A stretch of DNA of 64,000 nt from Dasyornis broadbenti (taxonomy: Eukaryota; Chordata; Aves; Passeriformes; Dasyornithidae), in the NCBI GenBank assembly GCA_013397935.1, contig VZRN01004407.1:3806839-3870838 (forward strand), written 5' to 3'. Made by a program: the position numbers and the translations under genes. How positions within the stretch are numbered: the stretch's first letter is position 1; every line of letters starts with the position of its first letter. Positions 38,851-52,723 of this stretch are shown here, in pieces. The notes beneath the pieces were generated by a model. That model was not told where the DNA came from. It did not search any database and was given only the letters and a program-made list of their open reading frames with translations.

Positions 38851-40439
38851 ATGTAGGAAGTCTGCTTGGAGAAAGTTTGCCAGAGCTATAGCTTCAGTCA
38901 ATTCAAAGACTTAAAGTGTATGATACTTGAGAAGTTCTAGCTAACCACAGCTTATAATAAATAATTCCTTTTTAATAATAATAAAAATTTTACTGGGAAA
39001 CCAGTGAAAAGTTATTGAAGATAGTATAGTCTACCATTGAGATAAAAAGCAATAGTTGCTCAGTCAAAGCAGTGTGGTTTCTTTAAAGAAAATCTGTTCC
39101 CTCCTTCGACAATTTGACTACGCTAATAAGTTAACAGAATAGATAATAATACAGTTTTATGTGCTTTTTCACAAGGCATTTTGAAGTGTTGTCTCACAAA
39201 TATTAAAAAGGAAAATAAATAGCTGTGAGCACACATGAATGTAATCAGAGACATCCATGACTCTGCTAGGGAAGGAATTGTGTAAGTCTGTTCTTCAACA
39301 GAGGAAGAAAAACTAACACTGGAATAACCCAATCTCTATTTATTCATTGTATTATTGATACATTTGTTAAAGATTGGAAAGCAGAAGAGAGTCAGGAAAT
39401 GAAGGTGCTCTGAATAAATAGGCAAAGGAATTCTTATCTAAAGAGAAGTAGAGGAATAAGGGGGATCAAGAGGAAAAGTACATTCTGTGTTGTCTTATAT
39501 TGAAATACACTACAAATAATTAAAATTTCATTATGCAAAAAGACAGAGCTTAGTATTATTAGATAAATGATTGTAAAATATGATTTTTCAAGAAAAATGT
39601 TAATGGCCATCAAGTGTAAAGTCAAAACCAAATACCTTTGCTTTTATATGCCAGTAAGAACTGTTAAGTCTTGAACATTTATACAGGTATATTTGAGAAA
39701 GTAAATCTTTGAGAAAGTATTTATAAGATTCAAAACTATGCACTGTGGTTAGCAGGGCAGACATTGGGCTCCTTCCAGGAGGTGGAAGCATTCCACATAG
39801 AGCCAGGATGCTAGGTGTGATTATGGCAGACCCATAGCTTTCCTCTTGTTAGAAAACGGTGGCTTTTTAGTTCTGGGAATCTGTCAGAGCCAGCCAATGG
39901 GAAAAAAGGGAGCTGGAGATATTCCAGGTAAGATGAAGCAAAAGTGGTTTTCAAACAAAGTACTCACTGCAAGCTACGGGGTTTTTATTGGGTTTTGGTT
40001 GTATTAATTCTAAACAATGTCCCCCAGAAACACCAATATCCCAGTTTAGCCTGTACCTGTCTTGCTGCATGAGCAGAAGTTGAACAGTAACAGTAGAATT
40101 TTAGGTGAAAAAAATGTTTAAAGTGCAAAGCTCATAAAAAATTCTGAGCTTACACTTGAAACTTCAGGGCAGGGGCAGGCACTTAAAAGCCACAAACACA
40201 CGGGAGCCAAAAAAAACCCTGACTGGTGCAGGGATCCAAAGCCACTGCTGGAAGTTCAGGGTTTCATTGCCTACACCTGGCAATCAGTTTAGTTTGAGGG
40301 GATATCAGCACTAGTGACACTGTGAAGTGTCCGTAACAGACAAAACTGATCATGGGAAGGACAAGAAAAACATTATTTTTATGCTTGTTTCCCACAAGTA
40401 TTTCACAGGCAGTGGGTGGGGTTGACATTTAAAGTTCTT

Positions 40440-40525
40440 CCCAGCCCGAAAGCTGAGGTGTCAAAAGGCAGACGGGGCGCTTTAAAGTCACTGCTTTGCG
40501 GTGCGGTTGTTTGCCTTAACGGTGC
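40440..40525. promoter_or_regulatory. Candidate regulatory element with clustered CpGs and transcription-factor-like motifs
   Basis: Six CpGs in about 85 bases inside a CpG-poor region. It contains aggtgtca (T-box-like, 40456-40463) and tgcggtgcggt (two overlapping RUNX-type TGYGGT sites, 40497-40507). This is inferred from composition and motifs only. Confidence 0.3.
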
Positions 40526-41737
40526 AATTTTACAACACTGTCTGAGTGGTGTGAAAAGAAAGGAATAAGTTAAATAAAGGCTTTTAGAGCTCCCCAGTAG
40601 CTTCTGTCACTCAGAACACAGCCATGCTTAATCCCACTTTCAATAAACGGTGGAAACCATTCCCCTGAAATTCATGTTGCGAAGCAGCCTAAAGGGAAGG
40701 GTTCAGATGACCTCCTTGGTTCTCAGGTCCTGGGGGATGCCAGCAGCTTTAGTGGCCAAGTCAGCTCATTAGAAAAGGCAGAAACTAGTTCAAAGGTAAA
40801 CGAAATAATGAAATAAAAGAGAAATATTCTTCATGTGTCCAGATTTTAGTCAGCTGTTTAAAGAGGACTAGAATTCAGTGGGACAGAAATTCTGGAAGCA
40901 GACTACCTGACTAGGATTTTTTTTTTACTGAATTTTTTTCTCATTTCAGAGGAAAAGGCAGGATAAGACTTTTCATCTCAAATATAGACCCGTTTTTCAA
41001 GGAAGTGGATATATTTCAAGAATACCCACTGTTAAAGAACACTCACCAAGTCCCTGCTATGCAGGGTAGTGATTGGAGTAAAAAATTACAGGTCAGGGCT
41101 TTGGCTGTCTATTCCTGCTAGGGGTTCGCATTTATCCACATTCAAATCAGTTCCTTCGTCCAAGTTTATATACCTACAGAGTCTATTTTAATAACACCTA
41201 TCAAATGGATGCACTAACCCTTATTTAATATTGATAAAGCAATTCAAGAGTACTATTAAGTTGAGGGTCACTGAAGAAAAACATTTTAGAACCTGAAAAA
41301 AATTACATAGGGGCATTAACTTCTTCCCTTGATGACTGAAACTTGTCTCACACCACTGATAAAATCCTGACTTAATGGCTGTTTCATGTCCTATGACAAA
41401 AACATAGTTTTGATTCCATTCCAAGCAAATAAGCGATCATCAGTACTACGTTGGACCACTAAGCCTCACAGAAAGGATAAATAGGCTCTGTAATGAAAGA
41501 AACAAAAATAGTACAAGTAAAGATAAACTATTCAAGGTATCACAGCATGAAAACATTTTGTGATTCCTCAATTGCCAATATAGCAAGCTTTCATGTAATA
41601 TTTTGTGCTCTTCAAAAACACAGAGGGGGGTCATATTACCATTTTGAAACTCCTGCTAACAAAAATGCTCAGTTGAGAGCCTTCTTTCATGCCTCTACAG
41701 AAGAGAAAACAAAAAAGCTGTATAACTGGGTGAGGTA

Positions 41738-41842
41738 AACAACAACAACAAAAAATCCAAACAAAACCCCCACAAACAAACAAAGCCCCCTCAAAAAGAA
41801 AGCCAAAACAAATAAACCCAGCAACAGCAACAACAAAACTCC
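41738..41842 (+). repeat. A/C-rich simple repeat
   Basis: Runs of aac, aaac and ccc units (aacaacaacaac, caaacaaacaaa) over about 100 bases. Confidence 0.85.
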
Positions 41843-44800
41843 ACACAAGGGGGAGAACTACTGTAATCCATCCAAAGAATGGGAAGGGGAAAGGCAGGAA
41901 TTTGCATTCAGTCCCAGGACCATCACAGAAATAACAGAAATATACTTCATCTTCTCTTAATGGCAGGAGGAAAGCCAAAGCAACAGTGTAGTTTATGCTC
42001 TGGTCTCAGGTAGGCTCACCAAGAGAACATTTATGTCAATGTTTTAGTCCAGACCAGGAACACGTTCCTCTCATAACTATTGCTGGGGCTGTTCTCCTCA
42101 CTTGTTTTTATTCACATCTCAGATCACCATAGCATGCTCTGAGCAAATCTATGCTCTGACTGCTGAAAGGCATTTGGTCTAGATGGCAAGACTATCATCT
42201 TTCCTTAAGGAGAAAAAACACAAAAATGGGTAGGGATGCCAGATCCATTGATCTTCCTCTAAAAAAAAAAAAAAAAAACCTTACATCACTAACACAGATA
42301 TAACCCTATGTGCTATCCACCACTTGGGTTGGACTGTTACTTCTCCAAATAGACTTTCAAAACAATAAGCATCCAAACTATTACAGATTAAGAAAAGCAA
42401 CGAAGAATTTACTGATAAAGAACAATTTAGTAAGGAAAAGTGGATGATTAGAGAAGCAGATTGAGAAGAATTAGGCTTTTCCCCCAAACTTTGAGAATTA
42501 CTATAAGTCAAAAATTTAAGTTGAAGACACCTAGGCAGGATGACTCTTTCAATTTCTACTGAGTTCTAACTGAGTGATTTTCAAGCTTTCAATGGAACGT
42601 GCAGGTACCACAGACCCATAGTAGCTCAATTGAAAATGCATTACAGAGCCCCAGGAGACTATGATCTATCTCTGGTAACTCAATGGTATTTATTAGTCCT
42701 TGCAGACTGGCTGCTATTATGATCAAAAGCAATTACTCATGTTAAAAGTGTGACTGCCTGTTTAAAAATGTCCCAATGTAACCCAAGTCTCCTTCTACCA
42801 TACCACCACCAAGCCACCAAGCCATCCAGAAAGCAGATCTTTAGGAGATAAAGCATCAATTATTTATTTATTGGCCTTCTAGAGGCATTTTTTATAAAAG
42901 AATTGCAATCAGATAGCCATGATGGGGGAAAGAAAAAGAGAACCTTTAAAGTGTACAAACAGTACAAGATAAAGTTATTTTAAAACAGAGAATAGAATCA
43001 ATTCTGAACCCCGTTCAAACTGTCCAACTACAGCTGTAAATTAATTATGATTTTGGAAGTACTTCTGTAAATTGCTACTCCAGCTGACACCCCAGCCACA
43101 GTGAACCACAAATCAAAGCCAAACCACAACATTGTAGTGGGGATATTAGTTGTCACTGTCAGTTTTTCTCAAAAGACTTTTTAAAGAGAATCATAGTTTT
43201 GGCAATAATTGCAGCACAGTCATATTTCCAGTTCATCAAGGGGAAAGTTTTAAAAGAAGTTAAATAAAGGATTTTATTTCTAATGTATTGTTGAATTCTT
43301 TACTAAGTTCAGGTAAGCTTAAGACAAGTGAAACTTTTTGGTAACACTCAGTTTACCAAGAGATGCCTGATATTTTTCTGCTAACACAATAAAAATCACA
43401 ATACAAATAAGTGGTTTTGGGTTTTTTCCTAGCTGCATGAATCCTCTTATCTCACCTCAAGACATCTGGCAAAATAGGGAAACAGATGCAGGATACTGAC
43501 ATCTTCATGCAAGTCATTCATGACCTAGAAAGAAACAGGCTGAAAAGCGTGATCCTTTCTTGTGCTGTGCCTCCTTGTGGATGTTACTATTTGTCATCCC
43601 CACTTTGCTATATTTTGATATCGATACAGTCAAAACACACATTTACACTAAAGGGAAAATGACAAGCATGCATAACATTACACCAGCCATAAAGCAGAAC
43701 ATGAATCTTTTTCTGCAGAGCCTTCAGTCATGCTCTGGTCCCCTCTGGTTGTCACTAATGAGGGGCAACTCCCTCCACCCCAACTTTCAGACCATAAAAA
43801 ACAACTTGCGTCTGTTTCTTTGGAAGTAATCTCTACATGACAGTGTTCTAATTCTTAAAATGGTAGATAATAACCCATTTCTAACATTTGATGTGTTTTT
43901 TTAATTAATTCTCCTTTCCTTTGAACATAAGACAGCAAAGATGAGCACAGACTAACAGTTGAACTCCCACTCACTGCCATGTGCTTGATTCAAAATACAT
44001 CAGCAACTAAACAAAAAACAAGCCAGACCTACAGAGAGAAGATTCAACCATTTCATATGTTCAATAATTTCATCTGTACCACTAGAAGTGGTAGTAAACA
44101 AACTGCATATTGCGTAAACGTAAAATAAATGCATAATTACTATCTAACATTTCAACTCTTTTTGTTTTTTTGGAAAATCTAGCTGGTTTGGGGACCCACC
44201 AGCTCAAGAGACATCATTTTAATTTAGGTCTTTCTGTGAAAATATTATCAATGATCAGAGTATTTTTAGCAGAAATTTCACTAAGTCAAAAAGAACGTAA
44301 CAAAACCAGCTCACTTTGCTCAAATACTGTCCCATTTCGGTAGAGAGCTGGATACATTCTTGCTGAATATAATTTCATTGTAGCATTTTTAAGTTAAAAT
44401 GTTCAGGGTTGGAAAAATATTTTTGGTGAATGCAATACGCAACTGTGCCATTAGAAAAGCTGAAATTTGGCAATGGCAAGAACACACAGTACCTTTGACA
44501 TTGCTAGTGTTTGTACTGGTGAGCTGAAGCTGCTTTCCTGAAAGATATTTCACCTGAAGGCATGGAAGGCAACCAGCATAGGAGTAAGCCATCAAGGAAA
44601 GATTTAAACTATCATTTTCTACACTTATCCTTTTTATTTCCCAGGGTAAAAATGTGCAAGACCTTTTGCTATGATTTGCAAGGTGAGAACTAAGATTATA
44701 CTGGGACATCCACCCATTCCTTCACATCCTTATTTACCTAGCAATTCAGTTTTGACCCACTTTCAAGGAACCTCTATTACAGTGTTGATGGGGAAGAATG

Positions 44801-47774
44801 TTTTGCACTCAGTGACAGGGATACTGTGGTAGAGACAGTGAGGTGGACACACGTCAGCTGGAATATGTGTTTCTGTAGCTATGCAGTCTCACACGCTCTG
44901 TAGCTGACCCTGGCCTACAGCTTGGGCTGAGACAAGTCAAAGAAAACAAGGTGCAATCAATATTAAAGGTGGGGAAATAAACACTACACTTTTTTCACTT
45001 GTTCATCAATAAATATATTATCTGTTCATTGGCTGTCTATATTTCTGAGCAAATATGACATTCCATAAGGTAGAAATATTGGAAAGTTAATTTTGGAGCA
45101 ATTACATCCTTGCAGACTTCCTCAGCTTTCATTTTTATTTTTCATTCAACAGGTTATTAGTGTTAATGATACCCTTGGCTAATCCCATCCTCACAGGGCC
45201 AGGTGGTACATGTTAACACTTCCAAATTAACAGCTGTGTTTGAGACAGAGACACTGGTAGGCTTGTTCAGCCCTTCACAGGAGAAGACGTTACTTGTCTC
45301 ACTACATGGGAAAGGGTCAGGCCAGCACTCGCAGGCTGGCACTACTCTTAACTTAAGAGGTTCATTGTTAAGGGTCTGCAGTAGTGCCTAGGCCAACATG
45401 GAGAGTAAAAATAAAGTTTCAGGTTAGCACGCAAGAAAAATTTCCATAAGAATGATATGGTTCAGAATATTCCAGTTTTACACCAAGAAGCGTGATATAT
45501 TTTTCCCTAAGGCATACGTGCCTATACCCTCCTGGTTCATTTATTTGCCGTAATCTTCACTATAACTTCATCTTTCTTATTTAGGATTGTACTGAAGAAA
45601 CAAAGAAAATCTTACTAGAAATTAATGTTTTGCCTTCAGTTGAATTAAACTGGGCTAATATGAATAGGTATTTGAACAAGGACAAGCAACTTTATACCAA
45701 GAACTGTTTTATACAGGCTTTAGAAGAGCACTTTTTTCCATGTATTCCCTTTTTCTTTGTGAGTGATTGAAATATAGTGTTCCTGCTAAAGACGACATAC
45801 AGGTGAGAAAGAATGATGTCTTTCAATCGTATAAATTGAGGTGAAAAGCCTGGATTAAAAAGTTTTTCACGTTTTAAAGTAGGGGTTCTAGTGTTCCATT
45901 AGCAGTGCTAACTTAAGCAATATCACTGATTTCTATCTATTATTGACATATATATGTAAAGGGTTTTTTTACTAGAATTGTTTAGACCATATTTGTGTCT
46001 GCACCAATATCATTGTTCTCATAAAACCATACACCAGGACTGATGCAGTAAATCTGATCCAAAATCTGTACAGCACGTATGTGTTATAAAAGCTGATGAC
46101 TTTAAGGCCCTTGGTGGGATGGTAGCAGGCAACAGCTCCTTCCTGTACAGAGCTGTAAATGGATCAGTACTTACTGTCATTCCACTGCCTGCATCAGACA
46201 GTTCAAAAGCAGATGGTCCTGGCAAGTTTTGTAGGTGTGTGAGGTGTGCTGATTGAGGCAAGAATTGAGCCCTTGTGTGAGACAGAGGTCCAAGTTTCTG
46301 AAAATAAAAACTTTGTGTCTTCAGTCATCTGCATTTTATTTCTTAATGTAAAGAATTGCCTAAAACCTGCTTGGAAGGTTTCTAAGTCTGATATAAAGAC
46401 TATGTTGACTCAAAGTACCTAGGAAGCAAACTTCCCTGCAACAGGGTTAGTGCCAATGAAAATTGGCAACTAGTTCTAGGCTTAACTACTCTAGAATTAA
46501 CATGGCAGCTCAGCATGGATAAGGTGTATACACTCATGAAAAAAAATTAGATAGTCATTCTGTTATCCAGCCTAACAGAAAGAGAGGATGAAACCAAAAA
46601 AGCAAACCCAGACAACCCTCAGTATATAAAGAAAGTACTAAGAACAAATTAGTGACAGTGCAATACTGAAGCAGGTGGTAGCTGTATCTTCTGTGATGGC
46701 TGGGGTACCAGCAGATTCCCATACCATGAATAAAATAATGCTTCCAGACCTGATCTGACTTAAGTACAATCACAAAAAACAGTCAAATACTCCATTAATC
46801 AAAAGATAATTGTAGATACAATCCCAGCTTCCAATCCCACCACAGCCACTCTGTTCACAGGTCCCAACGGCTCCCTCTTGTCATCTTCATCTCCTATTAA
46901 CCACTATGGCCTATGCCATCCACTAATCACCATTTCATGGACCTTTATCTCTGTCACTCTTTTTTGTCTCCTGCAGTTGCCCTAACTCAAAGACTTGCTC
47001 TACCTCAGTAAGCAGGGTTTATAATTATTGGAAGAGTGAACCTGGTGGAGCTCCTAGGGAAGAACAGAGAAATGGCAAACAATTAGGCACTATCTCTGTC
47101 TCCTGGAGATTGCTGTACAATGGATTTGGTGAAAGAAGTAGATGGGCAGAGATACTATATGCAGTAAAGGCACACACAAAAAGTGCAAATGAAACCCTCC
47201 ATCCATTTCTAAAAAGATCAAATAAAGAGTCCTTCTTTGCCTCCATGGGTAGTTGCTTGAGGATTTTTATTGCATTCTTTAACACCAAGGTCTTTAAGGG
47301 GCTCCATAAACAGCACCTAAATTACTTCAGCTAGGAAGTAGTTACAAAGCACGGGGCCATTTAACCCTCAGTGAAGGGTCTCCTACAGCATAAGGTAGGT
47401 TAGCGGGATTCCCAGATGACAAAAAGTCCCTGGGCCTCCCCACTTGCCTGCCATTTCTCTGGCAGGCATTTCCAGGTAATGCAGGTGGACTCCCCTGCGT
47501 CCACTTTCCCCTAACTGCTATTGCTCTGCTCCTCTGCTCTGCTCTTTTCCTTGGACTCCCTCTCTTGGATTGCTGGGTCAAGCAAGTGAAAGGGGTTAGG
47601 ATGGGCTAAGTAAAAGGAACAAGATACCTCAGCTACTGTTTTGGACGTGGATGCTGAACTTTTAGATCAGTACTAGAAACAGTACTGCCTTTTAAAACTG
47701 AAATAATGGAACAATTCAGATACCTGTGCTCCAGCTGAAGAGTGTACAGCTTTGCAAACTTTGCAAAACAATAC

Positions 47775-47796
47775 AAAAAAAAAAAAAAAAAAAAAA
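47775..47796 (+). repeat. Poly(A) run
   Basis: An uninterrupted run of about 22 A residues. No retrogene or SINE body is apparent beside it. Confidence 0.9.
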
Positions 47797-50700
47797 TCAA
47801 ACCAGTATTTCTCACACTGCTACTCAGATCCAGGGCATATTTCATGCAATTACTCAGCAGTGCACTGACATCTTAACATAAAGTGAGGAGGCCTCAAGAC
47901 TTGAAACCACAAACTGTCCAGGTGCAAAATCTGTGTGCTCCAAGAGGATCTGTTACACCAATTACCTATTTGGTGGTTTGAGACAGTCTTGCAGGAATTG
48001 TGTTTCACTATCCACAGCAAATCACTACTGCATATGGTATGTATTTACTAGCATTCTACATATGGATGAGCTATACGTTCACATCCATGTATTTCCAGAA
48101 TTTTCTATGTCAAAGCTATAGGAGGAAGAGTAGCTTAGAGGAAGAAAACAGGAATTTTTACTTTTGTACCTAACCACTGGGTAGCAGTCAATTCTTTAGA
48201 AAGGTGCGAAAATCCACGGTGTAACATACCCAAGCACATTCATTTCCTAGACTCACTTTCACTAGCTTTGGTTTATGGTATGTTTCATTGCTGGCAGTGG
48301 AACTGTTGTACCTACACAGCAAGCACAAGTTGTTACATGGTTGTAACATCCATAACTCACAAATGCCACATGTAGATGTACTTTCACAGTTTACAACTCT
48401 GTTGAAATGCCTTCTCATAATTTGAAGAGTGCTTACACACAGTTTCCACCGCATAGCAAAATTATTTCATAATAAGATAAGAATCTCTGCTGCAGCAGAT
48501 GAAAAACATTCAGGCAGATGAATGGCCTGTTGCTTTATGTATATCCTGGTTATAGAAACTGGAGAATACAGTGGTGGGTTCAAGTTACCCATATTCTCTA
48601 GTCTTATTGGCAGTTTTGGATATTTGTTCTATATTCCTGCTGGAGCCCAATCTAATCTAGAAGATGACTAAGAAGACAGCAATTTAGACCAAGACACATT
48701 CAAAAGCACAAGAATCCAGGATATTTGTAGTAGGGCACATTCATTTTTAAAATAAGGAGAACCATAAAAATCTTCTTTAAAAAAAAGGAAAAAAATCACA
48801 TATATAGTTTAAAGGCTGACGTCATCTAAAGGTATGAACACTGCAAGTAACAACATAAATACATTAGATTATGAAACAAGTCCTGGCCAGAAGTGGAAAA
48901 TTACATTCCTCACTCTTGCAAAGATGCTGTGGGAAAGGTGCAGCCAAAAGATGTCCAGATCACTAAGGGGACAGGCTGAGTGAGCAGTTATAAGGAGATT
49001 TTGGATAAATTACACAATGACCCACTACTTAACAGGATTGAAGCAGCTGAATCCTGTCTCTATGTTTGCCTTTGACTTGTTTCAATGCTTCTATTTTCCA
49101 AGTCACTTAAGCCATTCAAGTTATTCAAAATTTGATGTTAGAAGTCCAGTTGGTTTTTACTTCATTAGCAGTACTCATTAATAAAACCGAAAGGATTCAT
49201 AGATGTTTTAGCACCAAAAGGCTGATGTAAAATCCATGTAGTTGATGTCACTTATACTCCATCCCAAAATAATCAATAGCAAGATATTGTGCATGTCTGG
49301 AGGATATTTCACAGCCATCACACTGCCTTGTTGGGCACTCTTGTCTCAAGTATTTCTGAGAAGAATAGATGCAATTGACCTCCACACCTTTTTCCCTGCT
49401 GTCATGTATCTGCAAAACAGACCATTTGTATCCATCTTCTCCTCACTTATCTACAACTCCTACAGGTGAAGAGGGGACTTCCAATGAAAAAAATTGCTAT
49501 CTTGAAGGTAAGTGGGCTGTAACCAGTGTGGCAGCAGACTTTTGCTAAGCTAAGAGCAATATTAAATCCAGAACTGGAGGGTAACTGCCTGAAACTTTTC
49601 CAGAAGAAACTGCACAGGAGACCAGGATGACAAGTGAACCTCAAATTGTGGATGCTTTTCAGTTAAGCTCCTCATAATGAATACAAACAAAGCATCTATT
49701 CAATTTACTCATTCCTCTGCATGGTTGCTAGAAGCCACCAGGGCTACTGTCAAGGGGCAATGACAGCCAAAAATCTTTCAGTGTTCAAATGCATCTGGTG
49801 AAGCACATGGTGCCCATCACATCATAAGGGGTTGCTGCATTTATGAATACAGTTGCTGCAATAAATGCACTCTAACTCTGCCTTCCCTTGCCGCACTGCA
49901 ATCTCTACTGTGTTGTCTAACTAAAGTCATCCAACCACCTACAATGACAGCTGTATTCAATTTAGAGGGGAAAAAACTACCAAAATATACCAAAAACTCT
50001 TCATCCAAAACATTGCATCACCTCGACCACTCTCTATTTTGACCTGTGCTTTTGACCTCTATTGCTACAAGAACCCTGTTGTGTTATCTTTTCTGCCTGT
50101 TCAGAAATCCCATTTCCTTCACAGCATCTTACTAAACAGAGTGAACAGTGGAGCTGCCAAATAAAAATACATGTATTTCAGTTTAACTTATCAAGTAAAA
50201 GAGGGAAGTGATAAGAATAGAAATTGTCTTTAAGGAAGGAATTAGCATGCCTACAAAAAACCCCAAACAACTCCACAACAACAAAACAAGCAGATTCAGC
50301 CTAGTTCCCCCTTCTAGACTTTCTACCATATCCTGACTTTTTTAATACCATCTGCCAGAAAGGCAAGTTCCTCAGATGTGATATCTGTTTCTTGGGGTTT
50401 TTTTATTTCATTTACCAGCAAATCATGGAAAATCCTCCCCCACAATTTATTAAGTCACTAAGTCTCATCTACCTTTTTGCTTCTTTAAAATATTATGCAA
50501 CTGTTTGAGTTTGCAATGCAATTTGATTGAATTTTTCTGTTATGATCTATGTTGTGGACAGAGTATAAAGAAAGACCTTTTACACTGGTGCAAATTTGTT
50601 CCTTCGCATGCTGATGCACATACATTTTGATGTGCCCCAAAAGGCTTTTAAACCAAGACAGTTTACAAAAGAGCAAACTGAATTTATGCTGCAAAGACTC

Positions 50701-51409
50701 TGTCACTACAAAAAAAATAAAAGAAAAAAAAATATTAGCCTCACTAAAGGAGTTCGGTTCATTCAGCTGTTCCAAACTTCACCTTGCAGTTCTGGAAAGC
50801 TAGAATCTTCACCTGCACTTAAATTCATGCAAGCAGATAGCTCCGCTGCCCAAACTACCTGATCTCAAAAGCTGAATGCATCCATCTTTGGTGTTTGCAG
50901 CTGACAATTGAACAGAATTTTCTACTGTGTGTATGCTGACCCTCATTTTCTGTTGCTTGCAGCCATCCTTTTTCAGAACAGCAACTTTTCTTCTATCTTG
51001 GCAGAGATATATGGCTTATTACAGCAAACCAAGATGCCAACTTTGATGTTTCAAAGGTCAGATTTTTTTTTTCTGTTATCTAAGGAAGGCTTTTTTTTTC
51101 CCCAAAACCATATTTGGAAGACACATTAATTTTTACCTTTTTGTCAGTCAGGAAGGGCACAAGGAGCTATGCTCGAGTTTTTAAGTTACCTCCTGGGAGC
51201 TCCTTTGAAAACTCCTAGTTTGATTGCTACGGTGCTTGTACCAAAGCGAGAAATAGCTGCCCTGTTCCACTCATCGCAGGGAAGGCAGCAGGGAAGAGTT
51301 TATGAACTGTAATTACCAGCTTACCCACTCAGACTCCTTCCTAAAACAGGAATCATTCATCATCCTCTTTTGTGCTACCGACTCCTTAAAAGGCCTACTC
51401 AGCTTTAAC

Positions 51410-52723
51410 TCCCGCGTATCCCACCACAGCCAGGCTCCCCAAGAGCCCGCGCCAGGGCTACCTAGATGGATTTCAAAGGGAACATCGCGCCGCTTGCCTG
51501 CCTTATTTGGAAAACCCTAACTCTGCATGGCTTGGCACAACCTCAGCGGCCGCGCAGGGCTTCGTAAACCTGGAGCTCTGACAAAGATTTAACGAGAAGG
51601 AAACTCAGATTGCAATGAGCTTCCAGCACCAACAAGAAACAGAAATGAGAGTGAAAAGAGAGGGCGGGCTGACGAGAGTCGAGCGAAATTTGTCGAGTTA
51701 AAAACAAACCAAAAGGGCCCAGTGAAGAGCCCTCGGGAGGGCTTTGCGCGTGTTTGGCGCAAAGATCTTCAGGAAGGAGGAAAAGGAAGGCCGGGGAGCT
51801 AGCGAGGGAGCCGGCGCGACCCACGCGGGAAAGTGGCCAGCGGTCCGGGGACAGCCACGGGCAGCAGCCCGGACACCTCCGCCGCACACGCTCCTCTCGC
51901 CGCGCTCGGGCGGGCAGGGCGGGGGCGGAGCGGCGCCGGGACGCCCCTGCACCCCCGCGGCGGCCGGGAGGCCTANCGGGCGGGACGGAGCGCGCACAAA
52001 GTTTCCTGCGGAGCCCACGGGCGGCGGCAGCGATGCCCGTGCTGCGCGGAGCACTGGGGCTGCGCGGGCGCCGCCGGCCTTAGGGGAACGAGAGCGGCGC
52101 GGGGCGCGGCAGCGAGCCCCCGGCCCGTCCTCTCCTCCGGGCGGCTAGGAGGAAGCGCCCCGGGCAGGGACGGGAGAGCGGCGCTGCCGGAGCGCGGGGA
52201 GGGGGATCGGCACCGCGGGGCCAGCCGCGCCGGCAGAGCCGGGGGGAAAGATGAGCTTGTTGTCAACCATCGACACCAGCGCCGCGTCCGTGTACCAGCC
52301 CGCCCAGCTCCTCAACTGGGTCTATCTCTCACTGCAAGACACGCACCAGGCCAGCGCCTTCGATGCCTTCAGACCCGAGCCCTCCTCGTCCCAGCACCCT
52401 GACCTCGGCTACACCAAGAGCACCCCGGAGCTAGGCTCCTCGCTCAGCTCCAGCTATCTCAACAGCTTCTTCCAGCTCCAGCGGAGCGAGGTGAGTCCGA
52501 CGCGCCGTCCGGCGCGGAGCCCCCGGCCCCCCCGGGCCACAACCGCCATGATGCCTCGGCAGCCTCCTGCCCCCTTCCCCGGGCCGGGACCGAGCCCGCC
52601 CGAAGTGGGGCAGCCCAGCTTCCCGCCGCGCACTCCGGTGCGGCTCGGCCGCCGGGCAGGCTCTTTCTCCTGCCCGGCCGGCCCCTTCCCGCTGGGCGCT
52701 CCCTCGCTGCCCGTCCCGCTAAC
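51410..52723 (+). promoter_or_regulatory. ZCCHC24: CpG island, ZCCHC24 promoter, 5' UTR and exon 1
   Basis: More than 1.2 kb of GC-rich DNA, becoming extremely CpG-dense from about 51780 and running into the assembly gap. It includes GC-box-like motifs (gggcgggggcggag near 51916-51930). The start site must lie upstream of 52251. One ambiguous base (N) is at 51976. No TATA box is evident. Confidence 0.85.
52251..52490 (+). CDS. ZCCHC24: ZCCHC24 exon 1 (coding part), rest of gene beyond the window
   Basis: Zinc finger CCHC domain-containing protein 24, a small vertebrate protein of about 240 residues reported to bind RNA. Exon 1 encodes 80 codons from ATG 52251 (A at -3, a good context) to the donor GAG|gtgagt at 52490/52491, ending in phase 0. 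The opening MSLLSTIDTSAASVYQPAQL, then LNWVYLSLQDTHQASAFDAF and YLNSFFQLQR match the conserved N-terminus of the family as I know it. The zinc knuckle and C-terminal cysteine-rich part are encoded by later exons, which I could not find before 64000; the gene has long introns in mammals. The open frame past 52490 into the gap is intronic. Confidence 0.93.

Larger units (their letters stand above)
36961..51400. other. Intergenic region, right part, upstream of ZCCHC24
   Basis: About 14 kb, AT-rich, no supported gene. It holds a splice-flanked open frame at 37962-38090, purine-rich and A/C-rich simple repeats, and a CpG-bearing cluster at about 40440-40525. GC-richer but frame-poor patches lie near 47380-47580. 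Confidence 0.6.

Noticed and set aside
51744..52402. Long overlapping open frames (109-189 codons) upstream of ZCCHC24
   Set aside because: They arise from the extremely GC-rich island. The conserved frame starts at 52251.
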